From assembly GCA_947630135.1 (NCBI GenBank), contig CANRGH010000021.1, positions 1-39,475 of the forward strand: 39,475 bases of DNA, given 5' to 3'. The notes under the pieces are model-generated. The model did not search any database. It was not told where the DNA came from and saw only the letters and a list, made by a program, of their open reading frames with translations. This stretch comes from an uncultured Monoglobus sp. (lineage in GTDB: Bacteria > Bacillota > Clostridia > Monoglobales > Monoglobaceae). Below, piece by piece: positions 33,227 through 39,475 of the stretch; within the stretch, counting starts at the first letter, position 1; every line of letters starts with the position of its first letter. The position numbers were made by a program, and so were the translations under genes.

Positions 33227-33736
33227 ATGGATATTAACATATCGTCAATCAAGAACTATGAGGGAAAGAGCATACCCATTGACTGCGCGCTTGAGATAGA
33301 GGGCCGCGCGGGAGATGACTTTGAGTTTGCCGCCCCGGTGAAGGTCAAGGGCGTGATCCGCAATTTCGGCGGCACGATCGAACTTGACGCGAAGGGCGAG
33401 GCCGAGCTTAAAATGGTTTGCGACAGATGCGCCGAGGAGTTTGACTATACCGCGGAGTTTGACATAACCGAAAGCTTCAAGGAGACCGAGCGCTTCAGCG
33501 AGGAAAACGAGAACCCGGACATTATATATTTCTCGGGCGACAGCATAAACCTTGACGAGCATGTTTACAGCGGCCTTGTGGTCAGCCTGCCGGGCAAGCG
33601 CCTGTGCAGAGAGGAATGCGCCGGTTTGTGCCCGAAATGCGGGGCGAACCTGAACGACGGCCCCTGCGGCTGCGACAGCCGCCCGACCGATCCGAGGTTC
33701 GACATATTGGACGATCTCGACGTCCCGGAAAAATAA
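33227..33736 (+). CDS. yceD: DUF177 / YceD protein
   Basis: A 169-residue DUF177 protein, defined here by the CDRC pair (about residues 65-68), the acidic middle, and the C-terminal Cys cluster LCREECAGLCPKCG. The yceD-rpmF order is conserved in most bacteria, and the protein is linked to 23S rRNA and ribosome maturation. It lies 58 bp upstream of rpmF and shares its promoter and terminator. Confidence 0.92.
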   Translation: MDINISSIKNYEGKSIPIDCALEIEGRAGDDFEFAAPVKVKGVIRNFGGTIELDAKGEAELKMVCDRCAEEFDYTAEFDITESFKETERFSEENENPDIIYFSGDSINLDEHVYSGLVVSLPGKRLCREECAGLCPKCGANLNDGPCGCDSRPTDPRFDILDDLDVPEK

Positions 33737-33794
33737 TACGTATAAAATAAAGCCTTAGGCTGTTCCATATAATTTGTGAAAAGAGGTGTTATTA

Positions 33795-33974
33795 ATGGCA
33801 GTTCCAAAGAGAAAAACATCAAAAGCGAGAAGAGATAAGAGAAGAGCGAACTGGAAGCTGGCGGTTCCCGGTCTGGTGGCCTGCCCTCAGTGTGGCGAGC
33901 TTAAGCTCCCCCACAGAGCCTGCAAAGCCTGCGGTTCATACAAAGGCAGAGAGGTTATCGCTGTCGAGGATTAG
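33795..33974 (+). CDS. rpmF: 50S ribosomal protein L32
   Basis: A 59-residue protein beginning [18 protein letters not shown], the conserved bL32 N terminus, with a four-Cys zinc ribbon [18 protein letters not shown]. So this is the zinc-binding (C+) form. The ATG at 33795 follows AAGAGGTG; the three codons upstream in frame are not used. The length is normal. Confidence 0.97.
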   Translation: MAVPKRKTSKARRDKRRANWKLAVPGLVACPQCGELKLPHRACKACGSYKGREVIAVED

Positions 33975-33985
33975 GATTTTAAACG

Positions 33986-34010
33986 ACGCCGCGATCCCGC
34001 GGCGTTTTTT
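33986..34010 (+). terminator. Terminator after rpmF
   Basis: ACGCCGCG (33986-33993), loop ATCC, CGCGGCGT (33998-34005), then five T residues. A strong intrinsic terminator. Confidence 0.93.
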
Positions 34011-34086
34011 GTTTTGCACTTGAAATTGTACTGAATATATGATAAAATTGGTATTGATTATGAATGAATTAGGATCAGTGTATATT

Positions 34087-34230
34087 ATGGAATACAAATC
34101 AAGAAAGCGAAACAGGCTTGAGCATTATAATTATTCTCAAAGCGGTGCGTATTTTATAACTATATGCACAAAAAATAAAAAGTGTATTTTTGGCAAAATT
34201 GTTGTAGGGGACGGCGCCCTCGACGTCCCT
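34087..34230 (+). pseudogene. Truncated REP-associated tyrosine transposase (N-terminal 48 codons)
   Basis: The reading frame from ATG gives SRKRNRLEHYNYSQSGAYFI, then TICTKNKKCIFGKIVVGDGA, the typical N terminus of Y1/RAYT transposases of the IS200 superfamily. The catalytic HUH pair and tyrosine lie further downstream in the family and are missing. The frame runs straight into der, whose RBS (AAAGGAGG) starts just after codon 48. At the break is GTAGGGGACGGC (34204-34215), which recurs inverted in the repeat cluster at 39343-39354. It is a dead remnant, left between rpmF and der. Confidence 0.8.
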
Positions 34231-34246
34231 GAAAGGAGGAAAATTT

Positions 34247-35569
34247 ATGAAACCGATCGTCGCCGTTGTGGGGCGGCCGAACGTGGGCAAATCCACGTTT
34301 TTCAACAAGGTCGCCGGAAAACGGATTTCGATAATAGAGGACACCCCGGGAGTGACCCGGGACAGGATTTATGTTGACACCGAATGGTGCGGCCGCGACT
34401 TCACGATGATCGACACCGGCGGCATCGAGCCGGGCAGCGACGACGTGATCCTGTCGCAGATGCGCTCCCAGGCCGAGCTCGCGATAGGCATGGCGGACGT
34501 CATCGTGCTTATCGTCAACGTGCGTGACGGCGTTACCGCCGCGGACAGCGACGTCGCGGCAATGCTTCAAAAGAGCGGCAAGCCCGTGGTTCTGGCCGCC
34601 AACAAGGTCGACACTCCCGGCGATCCGCCTATGGAGCTTTACGAGTTCTATAACCTCGGCCTCGGCGACCCGTGGCCGATCTCGTCGGTCCACGGCCTCG
34701 GCATCGGCGATCTGCTTGACGAGATCGTGAAATATTTCCCCGAGGATGCGGAGCCCGATGACGAGAGCGATATTATTCATGTGGCGATCGTGGGCAAGCC
34801 CAACGCGGGCAAATCCTCGCTTGTGAACAAGATACTCGGTGAGGAGCGCGTGATCGTCAGCGACATAGCGGGAACCACCCGCGACGCGATAGACACGCTC
34901 TATGAGAGAGACGGCAAAAAATATATGCTGATCGACACCGCGGGAATGCGCAAGCGCGGCAAGATAAACGAAAACGTCGAGCGCTACAGCGTGACCCGCG
35001 CGCTGAACGCGGTCGACCGCGCCGACGTCTGCCTTATCATGGTCGACGCGGCCGAGGGCATAACCGAGCAGGACACCAAGATCGCGGGCTATGTCCACGA
35101 GGCGGGCAAGGCCGCGGTTATCGTTGTGAACAAGTGGGACCTGATCGAGAAAGAGACCAACACCATGCGCAATTTCAAGAACAAGGTCAAAGAGGGCTTC
35201 AACTTCATGATGTACGCGCCGTCGGTGTTCATCTCGGCCAAGACCGGGCTTCGGGTCGACGATTTGTTTGATGTTATGGACGCGGCGGTGGAGCAGAACT
35301 CAAAGCGCATCTCGACCGGCGTTTTAAACGACGTGCTGAATGAGGCCGTCGCGGCGGTTCAGCCGCCCAGCGACAAGGGACGCAGGCTCAAGATATACTA
35401 CGCGACGCAGGCGGGAGTGAAGCCGCCGACATTTGTGCTGTTCGTCAACAGCGGCAAGCTGGCGCACTATTCCTACGTCAGGTATATCGAGAACCAGTTC
35501 CGCGCCCGCTTCGGCTTCGAGGGCACGCCGATAAAATTCATAATTCGCGAAAAAGGGGAGAAGAAGTAA
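34247..35569 (+). CDS. der: Ribosome assembly GTPase Der (EngA)
   Basis: A 440-residue protein with two tandem GTPase domains and a KH-like C-terminal domain. P-loops are GRPNVGKSTFFNK (residues 8-20) and GKPNAGKSSLVNK (about 183-195). DTPG and DTAG switch motifs, NKVD and NKWD specificity motifs are all present. The end (FRARFGFEGTPIKFIIREKG) is the usual Der terminus. It acts in 50S subunit maturation. AAAGGAGG lies eight bases before the ATG, and plsY starts at the base after the stop codon. The promoter is not obvious; the preceding 200 bp hold the transposase remnant. Confidence 0.97.
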   Translation: MKPIVAVVGRPNVGKSTFFNKVAGKRISIIEDTPGVTRDRIYVDTEWCGRDFTMIDTGGIEPGSDDVILSQMRSQAELAIGMADVIVLIVNVRDGVTAADSDVAAMLQKSGKPVVLAANKVDTPGDPPMELYEFYNLGLGDPWPISSVHGLGIGDLLDEIVKYFPEDAEPDDESDIIHVAIVGKPNAGKSSLVNKILGEERVIVSDIAGTTRDAIDTLYERDGKKYMLIDTAGMRKRGKINENVERYSVTRALNAVDRADVCLIMVDAAEGITEQDTKIAGYVHEAGKAAVIVVNKWDLIEKETNTMRNFKNKVKEGFNFMMYAPSVFISAKTGLRVDDLFDVMDAAVEQNSKRISTGVLNDVLNEAVAAVQPPSDKGRRLKIYYATQAGVKPPTFVLFVNSGKLAHYSYVRYIENQFRARFGFEGTPIKFIIREKGEKK

Positions 35570-36211
35570 ATGGCTGTTTTAACCGCGGTTATTGTCGGAA
35601 TTTTGTCATATCTGATCGGTTCGGTCAATTTTTCGATAATACTTTCAAAAATAGTCTCGGGCGAGGACATACGAAACAGCGGCTCGGGCAACGCGGGCGC
35701 GACAAACATGCTGCGCACCCACGGAAAGAAGCTCGCCGCGCTGACACTGATCCTTGACGTTTTAAAGGGCATAGTCTGCGTGGTTCTGGCCGAGGTCTTT
35801 GTGAGCCGCGTAAGCGGCGAATACAAGGCCGCGCTTGACAATTTGTGCCTGCCGTATATCGCGGGCCTGTGCGCCGTGCTGGGCCACAACTTCCCGGTTT
35901 ATTTCGGGTTCCGCGGCGGCAAGGGCGTCGCCACGTCGCTCGGCGTGGTGATGGTGCTTGACTGGAAGGTCGGCCTCATTGTGATGATAATATCGCTCGC
36001 GGTAATGGCCGCGACGCGCTATGTGTCGCTCGGCTCGGTGCTCGGCGGAGCGCTTTTCGTGATCGTCAAGATCATAAAAGACGCGGTCACTCATGACGTA
36101 AGGCCGGTCGGCATGGTATGCGTGATAATCATGGGCGCGCTTTTGATAATTCGCCATCGCGCCAACATAAAACGCCTGCTAAACGGCACCGAAAACAAAC
36201 TCGGCAAATAA
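35570..36211 (+). CDS. plsY: Glycerol-3-phosphate acyltransferase PlsY
   Basis: A 213-residue membrane protein with the three PlsY motifs: SVNFSIILSKI...RNSGSGNAGATNMLR (35-49), GHNFPVYFGFRGGKGVATSLG and a later VSLGSVLGG-type segment. It transfers acyl from acyl-phosphate to glycerol-3-phosphate, the first step of phospholipid synthesis. It is directly joined to der and precedes gpsA, which makes its substrate. Confidence 0.95.
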   Translation: MAVLTAVIVGILSYLIGSVNFSIILSKIVSGEDIRNSGSGNAGATNMLRTHGKKLAALTLILDVLKGIVCVVLAEVFVSRVSGEYKAALDNLCLPYIAGLCAVLGHNFPVYFGFRGGKGVATSLGVVMVLDWKVGLIVMIISLAVMAATRYVSLGSVLGGALFVIVKIIKDAVTHDVRPVGMVCVIIMGALLIIRHRANIKRLLNGTENKLGK

Positions 36212-36248
36212 CACGATAAACTATATTCGGAAAATTGAGGTGGAAAAT

Positions 36249-37268
36249 ATGTCAAAAATAAGTATAATCGGGAGCGGCGGCTGGGGGAGCGCCATGGCAA
36301 TAATGCTCGCGCAAAACGGCCACGACGTTACGCTTTGGTCGTATCTCACCGAGGAATGTGAGAACCTTAAAAAATACCGCGAGAACAAACCCTTCCTGCC
36401 GGGCGTAAAATTCCCCGAAAACGTGCGTTTCACCGACGACGTCGCCTGCTGCGCGGGCGCGGATATCACGGTCATGGCGACTCCGTCACACGGAGTGCGG
36501 AGCACCGCGAGGGCCATGGCTCCGCACATAGCGGACGGCCAAATCGTTGTGAATATTTCAAAGGGCATCGAGGAGGGCACAAGCCTCACCCTTTCGCGGG
36601 TGATAAAGGAAGAACTCCCGAACTGCGTCGTTGCCGTCATGTCGGGCCCGAGCCACGCCGAGGAGGTCTCGCGCGGAGTGCCGACGACCAACGTGGTCGC
36701 CTGTGAGGACATAACCGTGGCCGAATATGTGCAGGACGCGTTCATGAACCCCAACTTCCGCGTCTACACCAACCCAGACGTGCTCGGCGTCGAGCTCGGC
36801 GGCTCGCTCAAGAACGTAATCGCGCTGTGCGCGGGCATTCTTGACGGCATGGGCCTCGGCGACAACACCAAGGCGGCGCTTATGACCCGCGGCCTTGTGG
36901 AAATGGCCCGCCTCGGCGAAGCCATGGGCGCGAAGACCGAGACCTTCAGCGGCCTTTCGGGCCTCGGCGACATGATCGTGACCTGCACCAGCATGCACTC
37001 GCGCAACCGCCGCGCCGGAATTTTGATCGGCCAAGGCAAAACCGCCGACGAAGCCAGGGAAGAGGTAAAAATGGTGGTCGAGGGCGTGCGCACATGCAGC
37101 GCGGCCAAGGAGCTCGCCGACAAATACGGCGTCGAGATGCCGATCGTCAACGAGGCTTATAAGGTCCTGTTCGAGAACTATCCCGCCGCAGAAGCGCTCA
37201 AAAATCTTATGGGCCGCGCGAAAAAGCACGAAAGCGAGCGCGCCTTCCTCTATCCCGAAAAAAATTAA
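36249..37268 (+). CDS. gpsA: Glycerol-3-phosphate dehydrogenase [NAD(P)+]
   Basis: A 339-residue protein. The Rossmann motif is GSGGWGSAMA at residues 8-17; then MSGPSHAEEVSRG, ELGGSLKNVIALCAGILDGM with the catalytic Lys, GDNTKAALMTRG and SRNRRAG. It reduces dihydroxyacetone phosphate to sn-glycerol-3-phosphate for PlsY. I chose the ATG at 36249, with GAGGTGG six bases upstream; a GTG three codons earlier lies in the RBS. der-plsY-gpsA is a widespread clostridial operon order. Confidence 0.96.
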   Translation: MSKISIIGSGGWGSAMAIMLAQNGHDVTLWSYLTEECENLKKYRENKPFLPGVKFPENVRFTDDVACCAGADITVMATPSHGVRSTARAMAPHIADGQIVVNISKGIEEGTSLTLSRVIKEELPNCVVAVMSGPSHAEEVSRGVPTTNVVACEDITVAEYVQDAFMNPNFRVYTNPDVLGVELGGSLKNVIALCAGILDGMGLGDNTKAALMTRGLVEMARLGEAMGAKTETFSGLSGLGDMIVTCTSMHSRNRRAGILIGQGKTADEAREEVKMVVEGVRTCSAAKELADKYGVEMPIVNEAYKVLFENYPAAEALKNLMGRAKKHESERAFLYPEKN

Positions 37269-37311
37269 CACGGCCGTAACAAACTTGTAATCATAATCCG
37301 CCGCTGTTTTA

Positions 37312-37340
37312 TTGCCTTTGTGTTATTATTATGATATAAT
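37312..37340 (+). promoter_or_regulatory. Aquaporin gene promoter
   Basis: TTGCCT (37312-37317), 17-bp spacer, TATAAT (37335-37340), followed by AT-rich leader. A good -10 with a fair -35. Confidence 0.6.
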
Positions 37341-37388
37341 ATTCATAAATAATATTAAATTTTTAATAGTAACAAAGGAGTGACAGTA

Positions 37389-38096
37389 ATGAAAAAGTAC
37401 ATTGCGGAATTTATAGGCACCGCGGTCCTTGTGATCTTCGGCTGCGGCAGCGCGGTCGCGGCCAACACGCTGGTCGGCGAGCTCAGCCTCACGGGCAGCG
37501 CGCTCGCGCTCACGACACTTCTGATCGCGTTCGCCTTCGGCCTCGTCATCGTTGCCATGGCATACTCGATCGGCAACATCTCTGGCTGCCACATCAACCC
37601 GGCGGTATCGACCGGAATGCTCGTCTCGGGCAAAATGACGGTCAATGACTACATCGGCTATCTCGTGGCTCAGTTTCTGGGCGGCATAGTCGGCGCGCTG
37701 ATCCTTATGCTGATGCTCGGCGGCGCCGAGAACGGCCTCGGCCAGAACGGCTGGGGCGAGGCGAGCGCCCTCGGAATAAACATGGGACAGGCGTTTCTGG
37801 TTGAGGTCGTGCTGACCTTCGTATTCGTGATCGCGATAATCGGCGTGACCAGCAAGACCGAAAACACCGCGGTAACGGGCCTTGTTATCGGTCTGACGCT
37901 GACCTTGGTCCACATTTTGGGAATACCCTTCACCGGCACGTCGGTCAATCCGGCCAGAAGCTTCGGCCCCGCGCTCGTTATGCTGTTTGCGGGCGAGTCG
38001 ACGCCGATCGCGCAGGTATGGCTGTTTATAGTGGCCCCGATAATAGGCGCGATCCTCGCCGCCGTGGTCTACAAAGCCCTTGCCGACGAAAAATAA
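37389..38096 (+). CDS. aqpZ: Water-selective aquaporin (MIP family)
   Basis: A 235-residue, six-helix MIP channel with both NPA half-helices: SGCHINPAVS (about 60-69) and TSVNPARSFGPAL (about 183-195). Selectivity-filter residues follow AqpZ rather than GlpF: Phe in AFAFGLVIVAMA, His in LTLVHILGIP, Thr in TSVNPAR, plus the Arg. So it is predicted to pass water and exclude glycerol, despite lying downstream of gpsA. I chose the ATG at 37389, with AAAGGAG eight bases upstream; a GTG overlapping the RBS is rejected. Confidence 0.92.
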   Translation: MKKYIAEFIGTAVLVIFGCGSAVAANTLVGELSLTGSALALTTLLIAFAFGLVIVAMAYSIGNISGCHINPAVSTGMLVSGKMTVNDYIGYLVAQFLGGIVGALILMLMLGGAENGLGQNGWGEASALGINMGQAFLVEVVLTFVFVIAIIGVTSKTENTAVTGLVIGLTLTLVHILGIPFTGTSVNPARSFGPALVMLFAGESTPIAQVWLFIVAPIIGAILAAVVYKALADEK

Positions 38097-38107
38097 ACGC
38101 GAATATA

Positions 38108-38140
38108 AAAAGCGCTTCCGAAAACCTCGGAAGCGCTTTT
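38108..38140. terminator. Bidirectional terminator between aquaporin and antitoxin genes
   Basis: A 14-bp perfect stem, AAAAGCGCTTCCGA (38108-38121) with TCGGAAGCGCTTTT (38127-38140), and a 5-base loop. The A and T runs at the ends serve both strands. It lies 11 bp after the aquaporin stop and three bases past the antitoxin stop. Confidence 0.92.
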
Positions 38141-38143
38141 GCT

Positions 38144-38440
38144 TTAGTCCTGCTTAAGCGGAACAACCGCAAGGGTTTTTCCCAAAGGCGCCAGAACCTT
38201 GAGCAGGGTGCTGACCTGCGGGCTTGTCGAGCCCTTTTCCATCCTTGCGATAACCGGCTGCTTAACGCCGCTCAGCTCCTCAAGCTTTTTCTGGCTTATG
38301 CCCTTTTCCCGCCGAGCCTTGATAAGCTCGCCGATAACCGCGACCCTCAAATCACTCGCCGCAATTTCTTCGGGCGTAAAAAATTCTTTTCTGAAGTCTT
38401 CCCAATCGGTTCCCTCGGGAGAAATATAATTATCACTCAT
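38144..38440 (-). CDS. XRE-type antitoxin (HigA-like)
   Basis: A 98-residue protein. An acidic N-terminal arm (about 1-30) is followed by a helix-turn-helix: IGELIKARREKGISQKKLEE, LSGVKQPVIARMEKGSTSPQ, STLLKVLAPLGKTLAVVPL. This is the usual HigA build. Its start overlaps the toxin gene by eight bases, so it is translationally coupled, in toxin-first order. It should neutralise the toxin and repress the pair. Confidence 0.85.
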   Translation of the reverse strand: MSDNYISPEGTDWEDFRKEFFTPEEIAASDLRVAVIGELIKARREKGISQKKLEELSGVKQPVIARMEKGSTSPQVSTLLKVLAPLGKTLAVVPLKQD

Positions 38441-38795
38441 TGTTCTTGCTCCTTTCGATATAATCTTTCATAAGTCTTTTGGCTTTTTCGATTTCTCTTT
38501 TCGGCGTCTTTTGCGTTTTTTTGATAAAATGCGACAACAGCACAAAACTGTTTCCGTCAAATCCAAAGAACAAAATACGGTTGCGAAGCGGTCTAAGCTC
38601 CCATATTTTACCGTCAAGATGCTTAACATATGGTTCTCCGACCCTTGTTCCGTACAAATGTAAAGACTCAATGCAGTCATTAATTTTATTCATATTAATT
38701 CTGCTGTCTTTATCGTTTTTAAGTCTGAGCTTAATTAAATATTGCTTAATAGGCTCATTTCCGTTTTTATCTTTGTAAAATTTAATTTTGTACAC
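38433..38795 (-). CDS. RelE/ParE-superfamily toxin (HigB/Gp49-like)
   Basis: A 120-residue protein. VYKIKFYKDKNGNEPIKQYL at the start, GTRVGEPYVKHLDGKIWELR in the centre and RILFFGFDGNSFVLLSHFIK, then KKTQKTPKREIEKAKRLMKD, are the Gp49/HigB signature. These toxins cut mRNA on the ribosome. I chose the GTG at 38795, with GGGGGAA ten bases upstream; the ATG ten codons earlier has no RBS and would add a non-conserved extension. Driven by a perfect promoter just upstream. Confidence 0.86.
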   Translation of the reverse strand: MYKIKFYKDKNGNEPIKQYLIKLRLKNDKDSRINMNKINDCIESLHLYGTRVGEPYVKHLDGKIWELRPLRNRILFFGFDGNSFVLLSHFIKKTQKTPKREIEKAKRLMKDYIERSKNNE

Positions 38796-38823
38796 GTTAT
38801 ATTTTCCCCCGCTTTCATTATGC

Positions 38824-38852
38824 ATTATACTTAAAAGTTATTAAAATGTCAA
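38824..38852 (-). promoter_or_regulatory. Consensus promoter of the toxin-antitoxin pair
   Basis: On the minus strand, TTGACA (38847-38852), 17-bp spacer, TATAAT (38824-38829). Both hexamers are exact. Such a strong promoter in front of a toxin implies tight autorepression. Confidence 0.85.
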
Positions 38853-38978
38853 GAGTTAAATAAACATGCCGCAAATTTTTGTATGCATTTACATATATAT
38901 TGCGGTTGACGTTGGAAAAATTAATATTTTATTGTCATTTCCGACAAAAAATATAGGTTAATTTTGTATAAAAATCAG

Positions 38979-39007
38979 TTGAAAATCAGATATGTTTTTG
39001 GTACAAT
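38979..39007 (+). promoter_or_regulatory. Plus-strand promoter with no visible gene
   Basis: TTGAAA (38979-38984), 17-bp spacer, TACAAT (39002-39007), with a dyad ACTATGTATAGT next to the start site. No ORF with an RBS follows to the window end, so the transcript may be a non-coding RNA or the leader of a gene beyond the edge. Confidence 0.5.
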
Positions 39008-39059
39008 ATACTATGTATAGTAGTGTGCCAAAGTGGGCATACTGTGCCGAACACCCATC

Positions 39060-39475
39060 CCTCCCGAATTTTCAATCGGGGGGGGGTGACTTGTTTTAAT
39101 TGACCTTTAGGGCGGACGACCCGCCCGGCTCCCCTGGGGGACAAAAAACGCCTCCCTCTTTGAGGGAGGGGGGACTGGGGCCGGAGCCGCGGAGCGGGTT
39201 CGTGGCAAAAACGTATTCCGTTTCCACGGACAAACGAGGCCACAAATCATTAACGTTTGCGGAAATGACGCGATAGCGGTGGAAGGAGTAAGCGCGCCGA
39301 TCTCCCTCAGTCTGCTCCGCAGACAGCTCCCTCCCGGAGGGAGCCGTCCCCTACGAAAAAGTGCGAAAAATGCCGTAGGGGCGGACGGCCCCGCCGCCTG
39401 ACTGAGGAGGCCCCACCTCTGACGGACTGACGTCCGCCACCTCCTCCCAGGAGGAGGCAGATTTGGGAGGCGCCC
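39060..39475. repeat. Cluster of short GC-rich palindromic repeats
   Basis: A non-coding block with several stems: CCTCCCTC-TTT-GAGGGAGG (39151-39169), GCTCCCTCC-C-GGAGGGAGC (near 39326-39344), CCCCTACG (39348-39355) with CGTAGGGG (39374-39381), and CCTCCTCC-CA-GGAGGAGG near the end. It looks like nested interspersed repeats of REP/MITE type. GCCGTCCCCTAC here recurs inverted at the transposase remnant upstream of der. The single longer ORF across it has no RBS and is dismissed. Confidence 0.7.

Noticed and set aside
38986..39243. 85-residue minus-strand ORF at the right end
   Set aside because: It spans palindromic repeats, has no RBS and a low-complexity Arg/Pro/Gly composition.

Overview
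The window looks like a chromosomal piece of an endospore-forming Clostridia (Bacillota), probably an anaerobic gut-type organism. Evidence: an intact pro-sigma-K gene, a fermentative bifunctional AdhE with Rex-like operators, clostridial-style strong ribosome binding sites, and a normal housekeeping run (yceD-rpmF, der-plsY-gpsA). Genus cannot be read from the sequence. Most of the window has medium to high G+C coding usage; bases from about 400 to 6300 are visibly much more AT-rich.

Region 1 (1-6300): a 59-bp tandem duplication, a tRNA-Ala(CGC) with its terminator, then an AT-rich island. The island starts with 13 copies of a 12-bp dyad at mostly 28-bp intervals (537-919); a fourteenth copy lies at 6209 beyond its last gene. 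It encodes an XRE repressor and, divergently from a consensus promoter, a 54-residue Cys-rich precursor-like peptide too small for usual ORF cut-offs. A hairpin attenuator separates that from a tight operon: HExxH membrane peptidase, a fusion of a VTE5-like polyprenol kinase with a DUF92/VTE6-like polyprenyl-phosphate kinase, a DUF5685 protein with an Asp-rich motif, a SPASM protein with no radical-SAM core, and a polytopic membrane protein. I read this as an unrecognised RiPP-type system, possibly involving an isoprenoid. It is my best candidate for a new system.

Region 2 (6370-19204): a possible small coupled ORF, a MATE exporter with a degenerate GHKL-like tail, and a 2455-residue NRPS (C-A-T-C-A-T-R) predicted to release an N-acyl dipeptide aldehyde. 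After a terminator come adhE, with two Rex-like boxes 21 bp apart over its promoter, and a small phosphotransferase.

Region 3 (19250-28689, minus strand): one operon from a single promoter, encoding a heterodimeric ABC exporter, two ATP-grasp ligases and two near-identical tandem GH3 amide synthetases. It looks like an NRPS-independent amide-forming biosynthetic and export operon, facing the NRPS region head-on.

Region 4 (28690-39475): sigK, a Cof-type HAD phosphatase, an acyl-CoA thioesterase, an acyltransferase-3 membrane protein, a lipoprotein, a DUF1858 protein, yceD-rpmF, a truncated REP-associated transposase remnant, der-plsY-gpsA, an AqpZ-type aquaporin, a HigBA-like toxin-antitoxin pair, and a gene-free end filled with short palindromic repeats. 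Three specialised-metabolite-type loci thus sit side by side next to ordinary core genes.
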